Source of the DNA: Rhodobacteraceae bacterium CCMM004
GTDB lineage: Bacteria > Pseudomonadota > Alphaproteobacteria > Rhodobacterales > Rhodobacteraceae
Direction of reading: 5' to 3'
Assembly (NCBI GenBank): GCA_004005435.1
Contig: RZWH01000001.1
Coordinates: forward strand, 186,001 to 250,000
Length of the DNA: 64,000 nt
Position numbers and translations under genes: made by a program. The notes beneath the pieces were generated by a model that worked only from the letters and a program-made list of their open reading frames with translations, searched no databases and was not told where the DNA came from. Positions 41,810-51,215 of the stretch are shown here, in pieces; the stretch's first letter is position 1; each line of letters starts with the position of its first letter.

Positions 41810-42389
41810 ATCCCAGCTCCTCGCGCCGGCCGGACAGGGCCCGGGCCAGCGCACGCTTGCCGCGCGCGGTCAGACTTTCGACCGCGGCGACGTTGATGTC
41901 CATCACCTCGGCGATCTCGGAGTTGGACAGCCCCTCCAGATGCCGCAGGACCACCGCCTGGCGCTGTCGCTCCGGCAGCGCCAGCAACGCCGTCTCCAGC
42001 GCCTGGGCCCGGTCCCGGTCGGCCAGCCTGTCGACCGCCGCGGGGGTGGCGTCGGCGGGATCCGGCACCTGGTCCAGCGGCGGTCCGGGCCGCCGCGCCC
42101 GGATCCGGTCGATGCAGAGGTTCGACACGACCCGGTAGAGCCACGTGCCCACCTGCGCCTCGCCCTGGCGCCACGCGGGCGCCTGTTTCCACAACCGCAG
42201 CATCGCCTCCTGCACCACGTCCTCGGCCTCGGCCCGGTCGCCCAGCATCCGGGTGGCATAGCCCAGAGCCCGCGGGCCGAGCCGCGCCACAAGTTCCCGG
42301 CCGGCCGCCCGGTCGCCGTTGCCATAGGCCACCAGAAGCGCCGCGTCGGGGGCGGCCCCGGCCTGGTCGGAGGTGAGCGGCCTCGTCAT
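41802..42389 (-). CDS. ECF RNA polymerase sigma factor
   Basis: The 195-residue protein has sigma region 2 (YATRMLGDRAEAEDVVQEAMLRLWK, then GTWLYRVVSNLCIDRIRARR) and region 4 (ALPERQRQAVVLRHLEGLSNSEIAEVMDINVAAVESLTARGKRAL). It directs transcription of a stress regulon. It is translationally coupled to the putative anti-sigma gene and lies 87 bases downstream of the EF-hand gene on the same strand. Confidence 0.92.
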   Translation of the reverse strand: MTRPLTSDQAGAAPDAALLVAYGNGDRAAGRELVARLGPRALGYATRMLGDRAEAEDVVQEAMLRLWKQAPAWRQGEAQVGTWLYRVVSNLCIDRIRARRPGPPLDQVPDPADATPAAVDRLADRDRAQALETALLALPERQRQAVVLRHLEGLSNSEIAEVMDINVAAVESLTARGKRALARALSGRREELGYG

Positions 42390-42476
42390 CGCGGTCCCTG
42401 CCTAGCGCCCCAAGCGGGCCCGGACAATCGGCCCGGCGCGAAAGGCGGGGGGCTCCCCTCGCGCCGGACCCGCGGC

Positions 42477-42971
42477 TCAATTGCCGCGGCGCGGCCCCTT
42501 GCCGCCGTGGCGGCGGTGGCCGCCGCGCTCGGCCACCGCGGTCTCGAACTCCGCGGCGCTGAGCGCACCGTCGCCGTCGGTGTCGAAGCGGTCGATCATC
42601 CGCTCGGGGCCGGGACCGCGGCGGCGCTCTTCGATCTCGGCGAGGCTGAGCTGACCGTCGCCGTTGCTGTCGAGCCGGTCGATCATCCGCTCGGCCCGGC
42701 TCGCGGAGCGCTGGGCGGCCCGGGCCCGCACCTCGTCGGCCGACAACAAACCGTTCCCGTCGGTGTCCGCCTCGGCAAAGCGCGCCTGCGCGTGGGCGGC
42801 GAAATCCTCGGCCGTCAACAGGCCGTCGCCGTTGCGGTCCAACTCGCCAAAGGTCGGGCGCTCGCCGCCGCCGGGGCCGCCGCGGGCCGCCGCGGCGTGG
42901 GGCAGCGCCATCGCGCCGGCCGCGATCGACAGCGTCAGGGCGCCCAACAGCAGATCGGTCTTGCGCAACAT
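42477..42971 (-). CDS. Secreted EF-hand calcium-binding protein
   Basis: The 164-residue protein has a signal peptide (MLRKTDLLLGALTLSIAAGA, ending near HAAAA) and four EF-hand loops: DRNGDGLLTAEDF, DTDGNGLLSADEV, DSNGDGQLSLAEI and DTDGDGALSAAEF, with canonical calcium ligands. It is probably periplasmic. The C-terminus is rich in Arg, Gly and His. Location upstream of the ECF operon hints at a shared envelope-stress or metal response. Confidence 0.88.
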   Translation of the reverse strand: MLRKTDLLLGALTLSIAAGAMALPHAAAARGGPGGGERPTFGELDRNGDGLLTAEDFAAHAQARFAEADTDGNGLLSADEVRARAAQRSASRAERMIDRLDSNGDGQLSLAEIEERRRGPGPERMIDRFDTDGDGALSAAEFETAVAERGGHRRHGGKGPRRGN

Positions 42972-43182
42972 GGTGTCTCTCCTCGCAGGTCGCGGCCCGG
43001 TCTCGGGGGCCGCCGCAGGCGCCTCTCGCCCGCGTTCCAAGCGTCATACGGAGCGGCGCGGCAGTTCCGTCGCCACGGTGACAAGAAATTTTGCGACAAC
43101 CCGCCGCAAGGACAATCCGCACCCTCACGGTTTTCCCGGCCGCCCCTATGGTCTAGGAAAGACCCTTCACGAGAGGCGTTCC

Positions 43183-43578
43183 ATGTACGACACCGACTGC
43201 CCGCACCCGACCGATGCTCCTGCCGAGGATCGGCCGATGCGCACCTCCCTGCGCCGCGGCTGGCGGCGGCGTTGTCCCAGCTGCGGGTCGGGCCCTCTGC
43301 TGAAAGGGTATCTCACGGTGCGGTCGAGCTGCACGGTCTGTGGCGAGGATTTCACCCCGCAGAGGGCGGACGACGGGCCGGCCTATCTGACCATCCTCAT
43401 CGTCGGCCATGTGATGGCGCCTGCGCTGTTGTGGACCTTCACCACCTATCGCCCCGACCCGCTGGTGCTGGCGACGCTGTTTTCTGTGGGCTGCGTCGCG
43501 CTGTCGCTCTATCTCCTTCCTCGACTCAAGGGGCTGGTCGTCGCGATCCAATGGGCGCGGCGGATGCACGGCTTCTAA
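43183..43578 (+). CDS. DUF983 membrane protein with zinc-ribbon-like cysteines
   Basis: The 131-residue protein contains RGWRRRCPSCGSGPLL and SSCTVCGEDFTP, two CxxC pairs that resemble a zinc ribbon, followed by two transmembrane helices. This is the DUF983 layout, found in many alphaproteobacteria; a link to terminal oxidase biogenesis has been suggested for relatives, but function is not settled. It is followed at 26 bases by the NUDIX gene. Confidence 0.82.
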   Translation: MYDTDCPHPTDAPAEDRPMRTSLRRGWRRRCPSCGSGPLLKGYLTVRSSCTVCGEDFTPQRADDGPAYLTILIVGHVMAPALLWTFTTYRPDPLVLATLFSVGCVALSLYLLPRLKGLVVAIQWARRMHGF

Positions 43579-43604
43579 CACCTTCGCGCGAGGAGCGCCG
43601 TGTG

Positions 43605-44297
43605 ATGGACAAACGCAGCCTCCGCGACGCCGCAACGGTCATCCTGGTGCGCGACCCCGACAGCGCGCCCAAGGTGCTGATGGGACAGCGGGGGGCCAAG
43701 GCGGCGTTCATGGCGTCCAAGGTGGTGTTTCCCGGCGGCGCCGTCGATGCGGAGGATGCGCGCGTGCCACTGTCGCGGCCCATGAACGGGCTCTGCGCCG
43801 GACGGCTGGAGGAAGCGTCGGGGCGGCTGAACGTCGGCGCCCTGGCCGCCGCGGCGATCCGCGAGGTGTGGGAGGAGACAGGACTGATCCTGGGCGTCCC
43901 CCGCACCTGGCCCGGCACGCCCCCGCCGGGGTGGCAGAGTTTTGCCGCTACGGGCCACGTCCCCTCGCCCGCCGGTTTGCGTTTCGTCTTTCGCGCGATC
44001 ACGCCGCAGGGGCGGCCCCGCCGCTTCGACGCGCGGTTCTTTACGATCGACGCCGGCCGGGTCGCGGGCGACCCCGACGACTTCTCCCGCGCCAGCGACG
44101 AGTTGAGCCACCTGCGCTGGGTGCCGGTGGCCGAGGCGCGGACGCTGGACCTGCCTTTCATCACCCAGGTAGTGCTGGCCGAGGTCGCCGCGCGGCTGCC
44201 CGATCTGGACCCGCCCGACACGGTGCCGTTCTTCCGCAACGAGGACGAGGACGTGCTGGTGCGGCGGCTGGGCGGCGCCTCGCCGCTCGACCTCTAA
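43605..44297 (+). CDS. NUDIX-family hydrolase
   Basis: The 230-residue protein has the Nudix box GGAVDAEDARVPLSR... and AAIREVWEETGLILG, with a long insertion between the leading glycines and the REVWEETG core, as in NUDT7/NUDT19-like proteins. It hydrolyses a nucleoside diphosphate derivative such as a CoA or nucleotide sugar; the substrate is unknown. AGGAG at 43591-43595 suits ATG 43605; GTG 43602 is also possible. Confidence 0.85.
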   Translation: MDKRSLRDAATVILVRDPDSAPKVLMGQRGAKAAFMASKVVFPGGAVDAEDARVPLSRPMNGLCAGRLEEASGRLNVGALAAAAIREVWEETGLILGVPRTWPGTPPPGWQSFAATGHVPSPAGLRFVFRAITPQGRPRRFDARFFTIDAGRVAGDPDDFSRASDELSHLRWVPVAEARTLDLPFITQVVLAEVAARLPDLDPPDTVPFFRNEDEDVLVRRLGGASPLDL

Positions 44298-44321
44298 GCT
44301 CCCGCCCCGCCGCAGGGCGCC

Positions 44322-45224
44322 TCAGAGCGCCAGGATCAGGACCAGGATCGACAGGGTGAGCAGCGCCATACCCGCGATCTCGCGCGCCGTGATCCGTTCG
44401 CGGAAGATCAAGACGGACACCAGGACCGAGAAGATCAGCTCGATCTGCCCCAACGCCTTGACATAGGCGGCGTTCTGCAAGGTGAACGCCAGGAACCAGC
44501 AGAACGACCCGATCATCGAGGTGATCCCGGCCAGCGCGGCGATCCGCCAGACCCGCACCACTGCGGTGAGCTGCCCCGGCTCGCGCCATGCCAACCACGC
44601 GCCCAGCGCCAGGGATTGCAGCGTCGTGACCACTGCCAGCGTTGTCCCCGCCCGCATCACCGCGTCGCCGCCGTCGAGCGCCAGTGACGCGCCGCGATAC
44701 CCCACCGCCGAACAGGCGAAGAGCACGCCCGAGGCCAGCCCCAGCCCCGAGGCGCGGTTCCAGATCCGGCGCAGCCAGCGTCCCTGGCCCCCCGGCGGGT
44801 CGCTCAGGAGCAGGACGCCGCCCAGGCCGATACCGATGGCCACCGCGCCGCCGCGCGACACCCCCTCGCCCAGGACCAGGCTGCCGACGATGGCGGTCTG
44901 CACCGTCTCGGTCTTCTTGAAGGTGATGCCAACGGCAAAGTTGCGGTGGGTGAAGAGCGCGATGACGCACATGGTGGCCAGGATCTGCGCCGTGCCGCCC
45001 CAGACGGCGAAGGCAAAGAACTCCGGGTTCAGACCGGGCAGCGGCCGCTCGGACAGGGCGCCGTAGGCCAGGATCAGCACCGCGACGATGGGCGCCGAAA
45101 AGACGAAGCGCGAAAAGGTGGCGCCGCCGGTGCTGAGCGACGTCGCCTTGAGATGCCTCTGGACCATGAAGCGCAGGGTTTGCGCCGTGGCCGCGGCGAT
45201 GGTGATGGGAATCCAGGGCTCCAT
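44322..45224 (-). CDS. EamA/DMT-family transporter
   Basis: The 300-residue protein has about ten hydrophobic segments arranged as two similar halves, with IGSFCWFLAFTLQNAAYVKALGQIELIFSVLVS and the final helix GMALLTLSILVLIL typical of EamA-domain exporters. Substrates of the family are metabolites or amino acids; this one is not identified. Confidence 0.85.
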   Translation of the reverse strand: MEPWIPITIAAATAQTLRFMVQRHLKATSLSTGGATFSRFVFSAPIVAVLILAYGALSERPLPGLNPEFFAFAVWGGTAQILATMCVIALFTHRNFAVGITFKKTETVQTAIVGSLVLGEGVSRGGAVAIGIGLGGVLLLSDPPGGQGRWLRRIWNRASGLGLASGVLFACSAVGYRGASLALDGGDAVMRAGTTLAVVTTLQSLALGAWLAWREPGQLTAVVRVWRIAALAGITSMIGSFCWFLAFTLQNAAYVKALGQIELIFSVLVSVLIFRERITAREIAGMALLTLSILVLILAL

Positions 45225-45269
45225 GCCCTCTCATGTCACGCCGGAAAGGGCCGCGCCAGCGTCTGCCGT

Positions 45270-46238
45270 CTATCCCCGGACTTCGTCGGGAGAGCCCACC
45301 GCCGCCACCGGCAGAGGGGGCGCGGCCGCCGCGCCCCGCCGCCACAGGGGATGCGGCACAGGATCCTTGGGCGCCAGAAGGTAGCGGCGGAACACCTCGC
45401 CGTAGGAGCGGTAGACATAGCCGTCGTTGCGCGCCAGGTAGCGGTCGCGCTGGGCCGCGTAGACGGCTGGGAGGCGATACCATGGCACGCGCGGGTGCAT
45501 GTGGTGGACCACATGCAGGTTGTTGTTGAGAAACAGCAGCGCCAATGGCCCCCGATCCTCGACGATGACGGTGCGCGCCCGGGCGCGGGCGTGGGCCTGG
45601 TGCTCCAGGAACGTGCGGATGCGCAGGAGCGAGAGTCCCAGGTAGACCCCCGCGGCGTAGGCCCAGAACGGCATCGGCGCGACGGCGACCAGCGCCAGCA
45701 CCGCCGCCGCGGCGGGCAGATGCGCCAGCCACGCCCGCCGCACGGCCCGGTCGCGCAGGGCGAGCCTCAGATCGCCGACCAGGAACACGCCGGTCCCGAT
45801 GGCGGGCCCCAGCGCCATCCGGCCGAGGAGCGTGTTGTTGGCCCTGAGCACCGCCCGGACGGGCCACGGCAGCCGCGTCCAGACCGCGGGGTCCAGGTAG
45901 TTGCTCTCGGGGTCGTCGTAGGGATCGGTCAGCAGCGCGTCGCGGTGGTGCGCCAGATGGGTGTCGCGGAACCTCCCGTAAGGCAGCACGACCGACAGCG
46001 CCGGCCAGACCGCGGCGGCATTCCACCGCGGATCGCGGAACGGGTGGCCGTGGATCGCCTCGTGCGTCAGAGAGCCGTGGAGCGCCACGGCGATGGCGAG
46101 CGCCGGAACGCTGGCCCAAATGGGCCCGCCGCCGAGCACGGCAATCGACCACACCAGATAACATCCCGCAAGAAGAGCCAGCGTCGGCCATTCGACGGGG
46201 TCGGACGCACGGGGCGCCGGCAACCGTTTTTTCTGCAT
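45270..46238 (-). CDS. Fatty acid desaturase-family membrane di-iron enzyme
   Basis: The 322-residue membrane protein shows the three histidine boxes: HEAIHGHP (HxxxH), HLAHHRD (HxxHH) and HVVHHMHP (HxxHH), which bind a di-iron centre for O2-dependent desaturation or hydroxylation. ATG 46238 is preferred to a GTG 21 bases upstream. It lies divergent to an XRE-type regulator. Whether it acts on fatty acyl chains, carotenoids or another lipid is open. Confidence 0.87.
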   Translation of the reverse strand: MQKKRLPAPRASDPVEWPTLALLAGCYLVWSIAVLGGGPIWASVPALAIAVALHGSLTHEAIHGHPFRDPRWNAAAVWPALSVVLPYGRFRDTHLAHHRDALLTDPYDDPESNYLDPAVWTRLPWPVRAVLRANNTLLGRMALGPAIGTGVFLVGDLRLALRDRAVRRAWLAHLPAAAAVLALVAVAPMPFWAYAAGVYLGLSLLRIRTFLEHQAHARARARTVIVEDRGPLALLFLNNNLHVVHHMHPRVPWYRLPAVYAAQRDRYLARNDGYVYRSYGEVFRRYLLAPKDPVPHPLWRRGAAAAPPLPVAAVGSPDEVRG

Positions 46239-46322
46239 GGCGCGACTGTGCCCCACCACGGCTATGTCACAGAAGGGCGTATTTGATGCACAAATCCGTC
46301 AGGAGGTGATATTTCTCAGCGT

Positions 46323-47186
46323 ATGGCTATGATTCTAGACAAGCGCGACCGTTCTCAACAATTTCGAACTCGTTTAAGTCAGGCGCTGACCGATCGCGGC
46401 ATGTCGCAGAGCGCGCTGGCCCGCGCCTGCCGCGTCGACCGCTCGACGCTGTCCCAGCTCTTGAGCGGGGCGACGCCGCGGATGCCGGGGGCGCAACTTT
46501 TGGGGGATATGGCGGCGGTGCTGGGCGTCTCCGCCGACTGGCTGCTCAGTCTCAGCGACCGGCCGGAGAGCGCCGCCGACCTGCTGGCCGCGTCGCTCAG
46601 CATCGACGCCGCGCCCCGCGCCCTCGTGGACGAGCGCATCTTCGGCTGGCACCGCGAGGCCGCGGGTTACAAAATCCGGCACGTCCCGGCGAACCTGCCC
46701 GACATGCTCAAGACCGACGAGATGATGCGTTGGGAATACGCCCCCCACCTGGGCAAGACCACCGAGCAGGCCATCGGCGCGAGCCGCGACCGGCTGGACT
46801 GGATGCGCTCGTCCTCCAGCGACTACGAGATCGCCATGCCGCTCTACGAACTGGACAGCTTCGTCCGCGGCGAAGGTTACTACCGCGGTCTGCCCCGCGA
46901 CGTCCGCGAAGGTCAGATCGCGCGCCTTCTGTCGCTGCACGATACGCTGTTTCCGCGGCTGCGGCTGTTCCTGTTCGACGCGCGGCAGGTCTTTGCCGCG
47001 CCGATCACCGTCTTCGGGCCGCTGATGGCGGTGCTCTATTCAGGCCAGCACTACCTGACCTTCCGCGACAGCGAACGGGTGGCGGCCTTTGCCCGCGATT
47101 TCGACCGGCTGGTGCGCAACGCCTGGGTGTCGGACCGCGACTTTCCCGGCCACCTGACCAGATTGGGCGCCGAGCTCAGAGCGTGA
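46323..47186 (+). CDS. XRE-family HTH transcriptional regulator
   Basis: The 287-residue protein has an N-terminal XRE/Cro-type helix-turn-helix (about residues 14-77: FRTRLSQALTDRGMSQSALARAC and DRSTLSQLLSG) and a long C-terminal domain of unknown type. AGGAGGTGATAT at 46301-46312 is a strong Shine-Dalgarno sequence before ATG 46323. It is divergent from the desaturase gene, so that gene is a likely target. Its 3' end overlaps the convergent lipoprotein by 11 bases. Confidence 0.82.
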   Translation: MAMILDKRDRSQQFRTRLSQALTDRGMSQSALARACRVDRSTLSQLLSGATPRMPGAQLLGDMAAVLGVSADWLLSLSDRPESAADLLAASLSIDAAPRALVDERIFGWHREAAGYKIRHVPANLPDMLKTDEMMRWEYAPHLGKTTEQAIGASRDRLDWMRSSSSDYEIAMPLYELDSFVRGEGYYRGLPRDVREGQIARLLSLHDTLFPRLRLFLFDARQVFAAPITVFGPLMAVLYSGQHYLTFRDSERVAAFARDFDRLVRNAWVSDRDFPGHLTRLGAELRA

Positions 47187-47454
47187 TGGCGGTGTCGATG
47201 ACGCCGAAGACCTGACCCGATTCGTCGGCCGAGCAGGAGAACGGGCTGGACCGTCCCGGCACGCTGACGAAGACGACGATGTTGGGGTCGGCCACGTCGG
47301 TGCGGAACACGCTGGCGCCGGTGGTGCCGGTGCGCGCCTCGACGGCCTGGATGCAGGCGGCCTCGGCCGTGGCGGGGTCGAGCGGCTGGGGCCCGGGATC
47401 GGCCACGCAGGCCGCGGCGAGCGGCAGGGCGGCGAGGGGCAGGACGAAACGCAT
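47176..47454 (-). CDS. Small predicted lipoprotein
   Basis: The 92-residue product begins [20 protein letters not shown], with a lipobox LAAAC placing the lipidated cysteine at 16. The mature part has two more cysteines and ends [11 protein letters not shown]; it resembles small alphaproteobacterial periplasmic proteins with no known function. It converges on the XRE gene. Confidence 0.65.
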   Translation of the reverse strand: MRFVLPLAALPLAAACVADPGPQPLDPATAEAACIQAVEARTGTTGASVFRTDVADPNIVVFVSVPGRSSPFSCSADESGQVFGVIDTAITL

Positions 47455-47741
47455 CTTTGAAAACCCTTGTGTTCGGAAACCGGAAAACGACCGCCCCATT
47501 TGGCCGCGGCCCCGCCCGCCGGTCAACCCGCCCGGTCTTCCGCGGCCGCCGGGCGGGCCGTCATATTCGCGCGCGGCAATATATCCCCCGGCCCGGCGCG
47601 CCCGGCCCATTGCGGCACCGGCGCGATGTCTTTAGAAGCGTTCTCAGCCACCCCGGTCCGCGCCTGCGCTCCGGGGTTCAACGACACTGCGGCCGGGTCT
47701 CAGACGGTGCCGCGGCACACACTGGGACTCAGGAGGCACGC

Positions 47742-49415
47742 ATGGCCGACGCAGCCGTCCACGGCCAAGAGGGACACGACGAGCGGAGTTTCTTCACCCG
47801 CTGGTTCATGTCGACGAACCACAAAGACATCGGGATCCTCTACATCTTCACCGCCGGTTTCGCCGGCTTCCTCTCGGTGGCCTTCACGGTCTACATGCGG
47901 ATGGAGCTGATGGACCCCGGCGTGCAGTACATGTGCCTCGAAGGGGCCCGTCTGCTGCCCGCCGACCCGGCCGAGTGCACGCCCAACGGCCACCTTTGGA
48001 ACGTGCTGATCACCGGCCACGGCATCCTGATGATGTTCTTCGTGGTGATCCCCGCGCTCTTTGGCGGATTCGGCAACTATTTCATGCCGTTGCAGATCGG
48101 CGCGCCGGACATGGCGTTCCCGCGGCTAAACAACCTCAGCTTCTGGCTGTTCTTCGCCGGCACCTCGATGGCGATCCTGTCGGTGTTCGTGCCGGGCGGT
48201 AACGGCCAGTCGGGATCGGGCATCGGATGGGTGCTGTATCCGCCGCTGTCGACGACCGAAGCGGGCTTCTCCACCGACCTGGCGATCTTTGCCGTGCACC
48301 TGTCGGGTGCCTCGTCGATCCTGGGCGCGATCAACATCATCACCACCTTCCTGAACATGCGCGCGCCCGGCATGACGCTGTTCAAGGTGCCGCTCTTTGC
48401 CTGGTCGATCTTCGTCACCGCGTGGCTGATTCTGTTGGCGCTGCCGGTTCTGGCGGGCGCCATCACCATGCTCCTGACCGACCGCAACTTCGGCACCGCG
48501 TTCTTCGACCCTGCGGGCGGCGGCGACCCGGTGCTCTATCAGCACATCCTGTGGTTCTTCGGACACCCCGAGGTCTACATCGTGATCCTCCCGGGCTTCG
48601 GCATCATCAGCCACGTCATCGCCACGTTCAGCCGCAAGCCGATCTTCGGCTATCTGCCCATGGTCTGGGCGCTGATCGCCATCGGCGCACTGGGCTTCGT
48701 CGTCTGGGCGCACCACATGTACACCGTCGGGATGAGCCTGACCCAGCAGACCTACTTCATGCTGGCGACCATGGTCATTGCGGTGCCCACGGGCATCAAG
48801 ATCTTCTCGTGGATCGCGACGATGTGGGGCGGCTCGGTCGAGTTCAAGACGCCGATGCTCTGGGCCTTCGGCTTCCTCATCCTGTTCACCGTGGGCGGCG
48901 TCACCGGCATCGTTCTCAGCCAGGCGCCGGTCGACCGCGCCTATCACGACACCTACTATGTGGTGGCGCACTTCCACTACGTGATGAGTCTGGGCGCGGT
49001 GTTCGCGATCTTTGCGGGGATCTACTTCTACTTCCCAAAGATGACGGGGCGGATGTATCCCGAATGGGCCGGTAAGCTCCACTTCTGGACGATGTTCATC
49101 GGCGCCAACCTGACGTTCTTCCCCCAGCACTTCCTGGGCCGTCAGGGGATGCCGCGGCGCTACATCGACTATCCCGAAGCCTTCGCCTACTGGAACCAGT
49201 GGTCGAGCTGGGGGGCGTTTCTGTCCTTCGCGTCGTTCCTGTTCTTCATCGTGGTGATCTTCTGGGCGATGTTCCGCGGCCCGGTCTGCAAGGCCGCCAA
49301 CCCCTGGAACGAGCACGCAGATACGCTGGAATGGACCCTGCCCTCGCCGCCGCCGGAGCATACGTTCGAGACGTTGCCCAAGCGCGAGGACTGGGACAAG
49401 ACCCCGGCCCACTGA
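47742..49415 (+). CDS. ctaD: Cytochrome c oxidase subunit I (aa3 type)
   Basis: The 557-residue protein is the catalytic subunit of the aa3 terminal oxidase. Haem and copper ligands are all visible: [10 protein letters not shown] (low-spin haem a), [17 protein letters not shown] (CuB His and the cross-linked Tyr), WAHHMYTVG (CuB His pair) and VAHFHYVMS (haem a3 and haem a). About 12 membrane helices are present. AGGAGG at 47731-47736 precedes ATG 47742. Other cox genes are not adjacent. The 287 bases upstream hold no recognisable gene and presumably the promoter. Confidence 0.97.
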   Translation: MADAAVHGQEGHDERSFFTRWFMSTNHKDIGILYIFTAGFAGFLSVAFTVYMRMELMDPGVQYMCLEGARLLPADPAECTPNGHLWNVLITGHGILMMFFVVIPALFGGFGNYFMPLQIGAPDMAFPRLNNLSFWLFFAGTSMAILSVFVPGGNGQSGSGIGWVLYPPLSTTEAGFSTDLAIFAVHLSGASSILGAINIITTFLNMRAPGMTLFKVPLFAWSIFVTAWLILLALPVLAGAITMLLTDRNFGTAFFDPAGGGDPVLYQHILWFFGHPEVYIVILPGFGIISHVIATFSRKPIFGYLPMVWALIAIGALGFVVWAHHMYTVGMSLTQQTYFMLATMVIAVPTGIKIFSWIATMWGGSVEFKTPMLWAFGFLILFTVGGVTGIVLSQAPVDRAYHDTYYVVAHFHYVMSLGAVFAIFAGIYFYFPKMTGRMYPEWAGKLHFWTMFIGANLTFFPQHFLGRQGMPRRYIDYPEAFAYWNQWSSWGAFLSFASFLFFIVVIFWAMFRGPVCKAANPWNEHADTLEWTLPSPPPEHTFETLPKREDWDKTPAH

Positions 49416-49419
49416 CCCC

Positions 49420-49944
49420 ATGCCGGTCGAATGGCTGACACGACCTGACAAGGCCCCGGCATCGCCCGGGGCCTTTTCGTCCGGGGGGGTGGTGGCGCGG
49501 GCCTGCCTCTGGCCGCACCGCTCGCTCCCGCGCCGCGGGTTCGCGGCGTTCATCCTGATCACCTTCTTTCTGATCCTGATGCCGACGGTGCCGCTCCTCG
49601 GCACGCCGGTGCTCTGGGGGCTCCTGCCGTTCCTCCTCGGGGCGGTGGCGCTGTTGTGGTATTTCCTCGACCGCAGCTACCGCGACGGCGAGCTGACCGA
49701 AGAGCTGGTGCTGTGGTCCGATCGGGTGCGCCTGACCCGGCGCAACCCCCGCGGCCCGGCGCAGGAGTGGGAGGCCAACCCCCACTGGGTCCGGGTGGAG
49801 ATGCACGAGAGTGGGGGCCCGGTGGAGAACTACGTGACACTCCGGGGCGGCGGCCGCGCGGTCGAGATCGGCGCGTTCCTCAGCCCCGAAGAGCGCGAGA
49901 CCCTCTACGGCGACCTGCGCCACCTGTTCGCACGGGTGGCTTGA
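49420..49944 (+). CDS. DUF2244 membrane protein
   Basis: The 174-residue protein has MPVEW at the start, LWPHRSLPRRGFAAFILITF and two transmembrane helices (about 45-65 and 70-87), then a soluble part ending LFARVA; this is the DUF2244 layout, common near oxidase genes in alphaproteobacteria. The start at 49420 matches the MPxEW opening of relatives but places a terminator hairpin within codons 11-19. GTG at 49489 or 49492 would avoid it and still keep the core. Confidence 0.78.
   Translation: MPVEWLTRPDKAPASPGAFSSGGVVARACLWPHRSLPRRGFAAFILITFFLILMPTVPLLGTPVLWGLLPFLLGAVALLWYFLDRSYRDGELTEELVLWSDRVRLTRRNPRGPAQEWEANPHWVRVEMHESGGPVENYVTLRGGGRAVEIGAFLSPEERETLYGDLRHLFARVA
49450..49479 (+). terminator. 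Intrinsic terminator after ctaD, inside the next coding frame
   Basis: A perfect 10-bp stem, AAGGCCCCGG (49450-49459) and CCGGGGCCTT (49466-49475), with a six-base loop CATCGC and trailing TTCGT, lies 35 bases after the ctaD stop. It has the form of a rho-independent terminator, yet it falls in the first 20 codons of the DUF2244 gene if that gene starts at 49420. Confidence 0.7.
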
Positions 49945-49976
49945 CCCCCCGTCCCGCAGGGCGGCACAGTGACGCC

Positions 49977-50723
49977 ATGCGCCTGCCAATCCTCGCCGCC
50001 CTCTGCATCGCCGCCGCGCCCGCCGGGGCGCAGCTCTTGATCTGCGACGACGGCGGCTGCCGTGGGGACACGGGGGCGGCGGCCCAGACCGGCATCTCCC
50101 GCCCCGCGCCGGGCACCGCCGCGACGCCCCCGCCGATCCCGGCCCCGGCCACGCCGCCGCCGATCCCGTCACCCCCCGTGGCGGCGCCCGCGCCCATCCC
50201 GGCGCAGCCCGTGGCGTCGCCGCCGCCGATCCCGGCGCAGCCCGCGGCCCCCGCGCGGTCCGGCACCTGCGTGGCGCCGCGCCTCGCCACGGGCCCGGCC
50301 GAGGTCTGCGCCAGCACCGTGCTGCCGCCGCAAGGGACGAACGACTACGGGCCCGAGAACCTGTTCGACGGCGATCCGGCCACCGCCTGGGTCGAGGGCC
50401 TGCCCGGAGACGGCATCGGCGCCACCCTGACGCTGATCTTCGCCCAGCCGCTGCCGCAGGTCGAACTGGTGCTGCGCACCGGCTACCAGAAATCGAACCG
50501 GGCCTATGCCGACAACGGCCGCGCGGCGGAGCTCCACCTCACCGCGTCGAACGGCGTGTCGGGGCGCCTGGTGCTTCAGGACACGCCCGTGCCCCAGGGC
50601 TGGACCCTGGCCGAACTGGCGGGCATCACCTGGATGACGCTGGAACTGGTGGCCGCGCACCCGGGCGCGCGCTGGCAGGACACCGCCCTCAGCGCCATGG
50701 AGATCCTGCCCCTCCACGACTGA
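49977..50723 (+). CDS. Secreted proline-rich protein with discoidin/NADase-type glycan-binding domain
   Basis: The 248-residue protein has a signal peptide (MRLPILAALCIAAAPAGAQ), a proline-rich linker with repeated PPPIPA/PAPIPAQP units (about residues 48-92) and a C-terminal domain with NLFDGDPATAWVEGLPGDGIG, the opening of discoidin-like (NADase-type glycan-binding) domains. It is likely exported and binds a carbohydrate or cell-surface ligand. Repeats in the linker may vary in length between strains. Confidence 0.7.
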   Translation: MRLPILAALCIAAAPAGAQLLICDDGGCRGDTGAAAQTGISRPAPGTAATPPPIPAPATPPPIPSPPVAAPAPIPAQPVASPPPIPAQPAAPARSGTCVAPRLATGPAEVCASTVLPPQGTNDYGPENLFDGDPATAWVEGLPGDGIGATLTLIFAQPLPQVELVLRTGYQKSNRAYADNGRAAELHLTASNGVSGRLVLQDTPVPQGWTLAELAGITWMTLELVAAHPGARWQDTALSAMEILPLHD

Positions 50724-50732
50724 AGCCAGCGG

Positions 50733-51215
50733 TCAGGCGCGGAAGAGCTGGCGCCACCCGTCCGCACCCCAATACTCCTGGATCTGACGGATCACGCGGT
50801 CGGCACCCGTCGCGGGCGTCTTGACCTTCGTTCCCTGGGTCAGAACCTTGGACAGATCGAAGTCGCCCAGGTCCTTCAGCGATCGGGCGCATTCCGGCAG
50901 CGTCATCTCGATGGCCTTGGTCACGAGGTTATAGTTCCCTGCGCCGCCCATCTGGACCCCGCCAGACATGCCCGGTCCGCGATACGTGGACACCTGCACG
51001 TCGTTGGAGATGACGCCGCGCCCGCGCGCCCGAGTCTGCTGCGGCGCCTGCAACCGGATCGGCGCGTCGAAGAAGGCCAACGCCTTGCGCCGCTGCGATC
51101 CGCTGACGTTGCTCTGACCCTCGCCGCCGTTCTGGATGGAGACCTCGCGCAGGCCCTCGACCTTGTCGTCGCTGGGCCGATACGCGTAGTCCCAACAGCA
51201 GATCATGTAGAGCAT
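50733..51215 (-). CDS. Unrecognised protein, possibly truncated
   Basis: I do not recognise this product. From ATG 51215 it has 160 residues, beginning MLYMICCWDYAYRPSDDKVE, with a glycine-rich middle (MSGGVQMGGAGN) and a polar C-terminus ending WGADGWRQLFRA. The frame stays open to a TTG at 51248. In another frame upstream MNDPAMRWKLVFGE (from 51282) also reads like protein, so a one-base frameshift near 51240 is possible. Base composition is less GC-rich than its neighbours, and no ribosome binding site is obvious. Confidence 0.45.
   Translation of the reverse strand: MLYMICCWDYAYRPSDDKVEGLREVSIQNGGEGQSNVSGSQRRKALAFFDAPIRLQAPQQTRARGRGVISNDVQVSTYRGPGMSGGVQMGGAGNYNLVTKAIEMTLPECARSLKDLGDFDLSKVLTQGTKVKTPATGADRVIRQIQEYWGADGWRQLFRA

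Noticed and set aside
37900-43102. Similar TTGCGACAWCCC strings at 37900-37911 and 43091-43102 as a shared operator
   Set aside because: One mismatch in 12 bases, but positions relative to genes differ and the second lacks the inverted half; probably chance.
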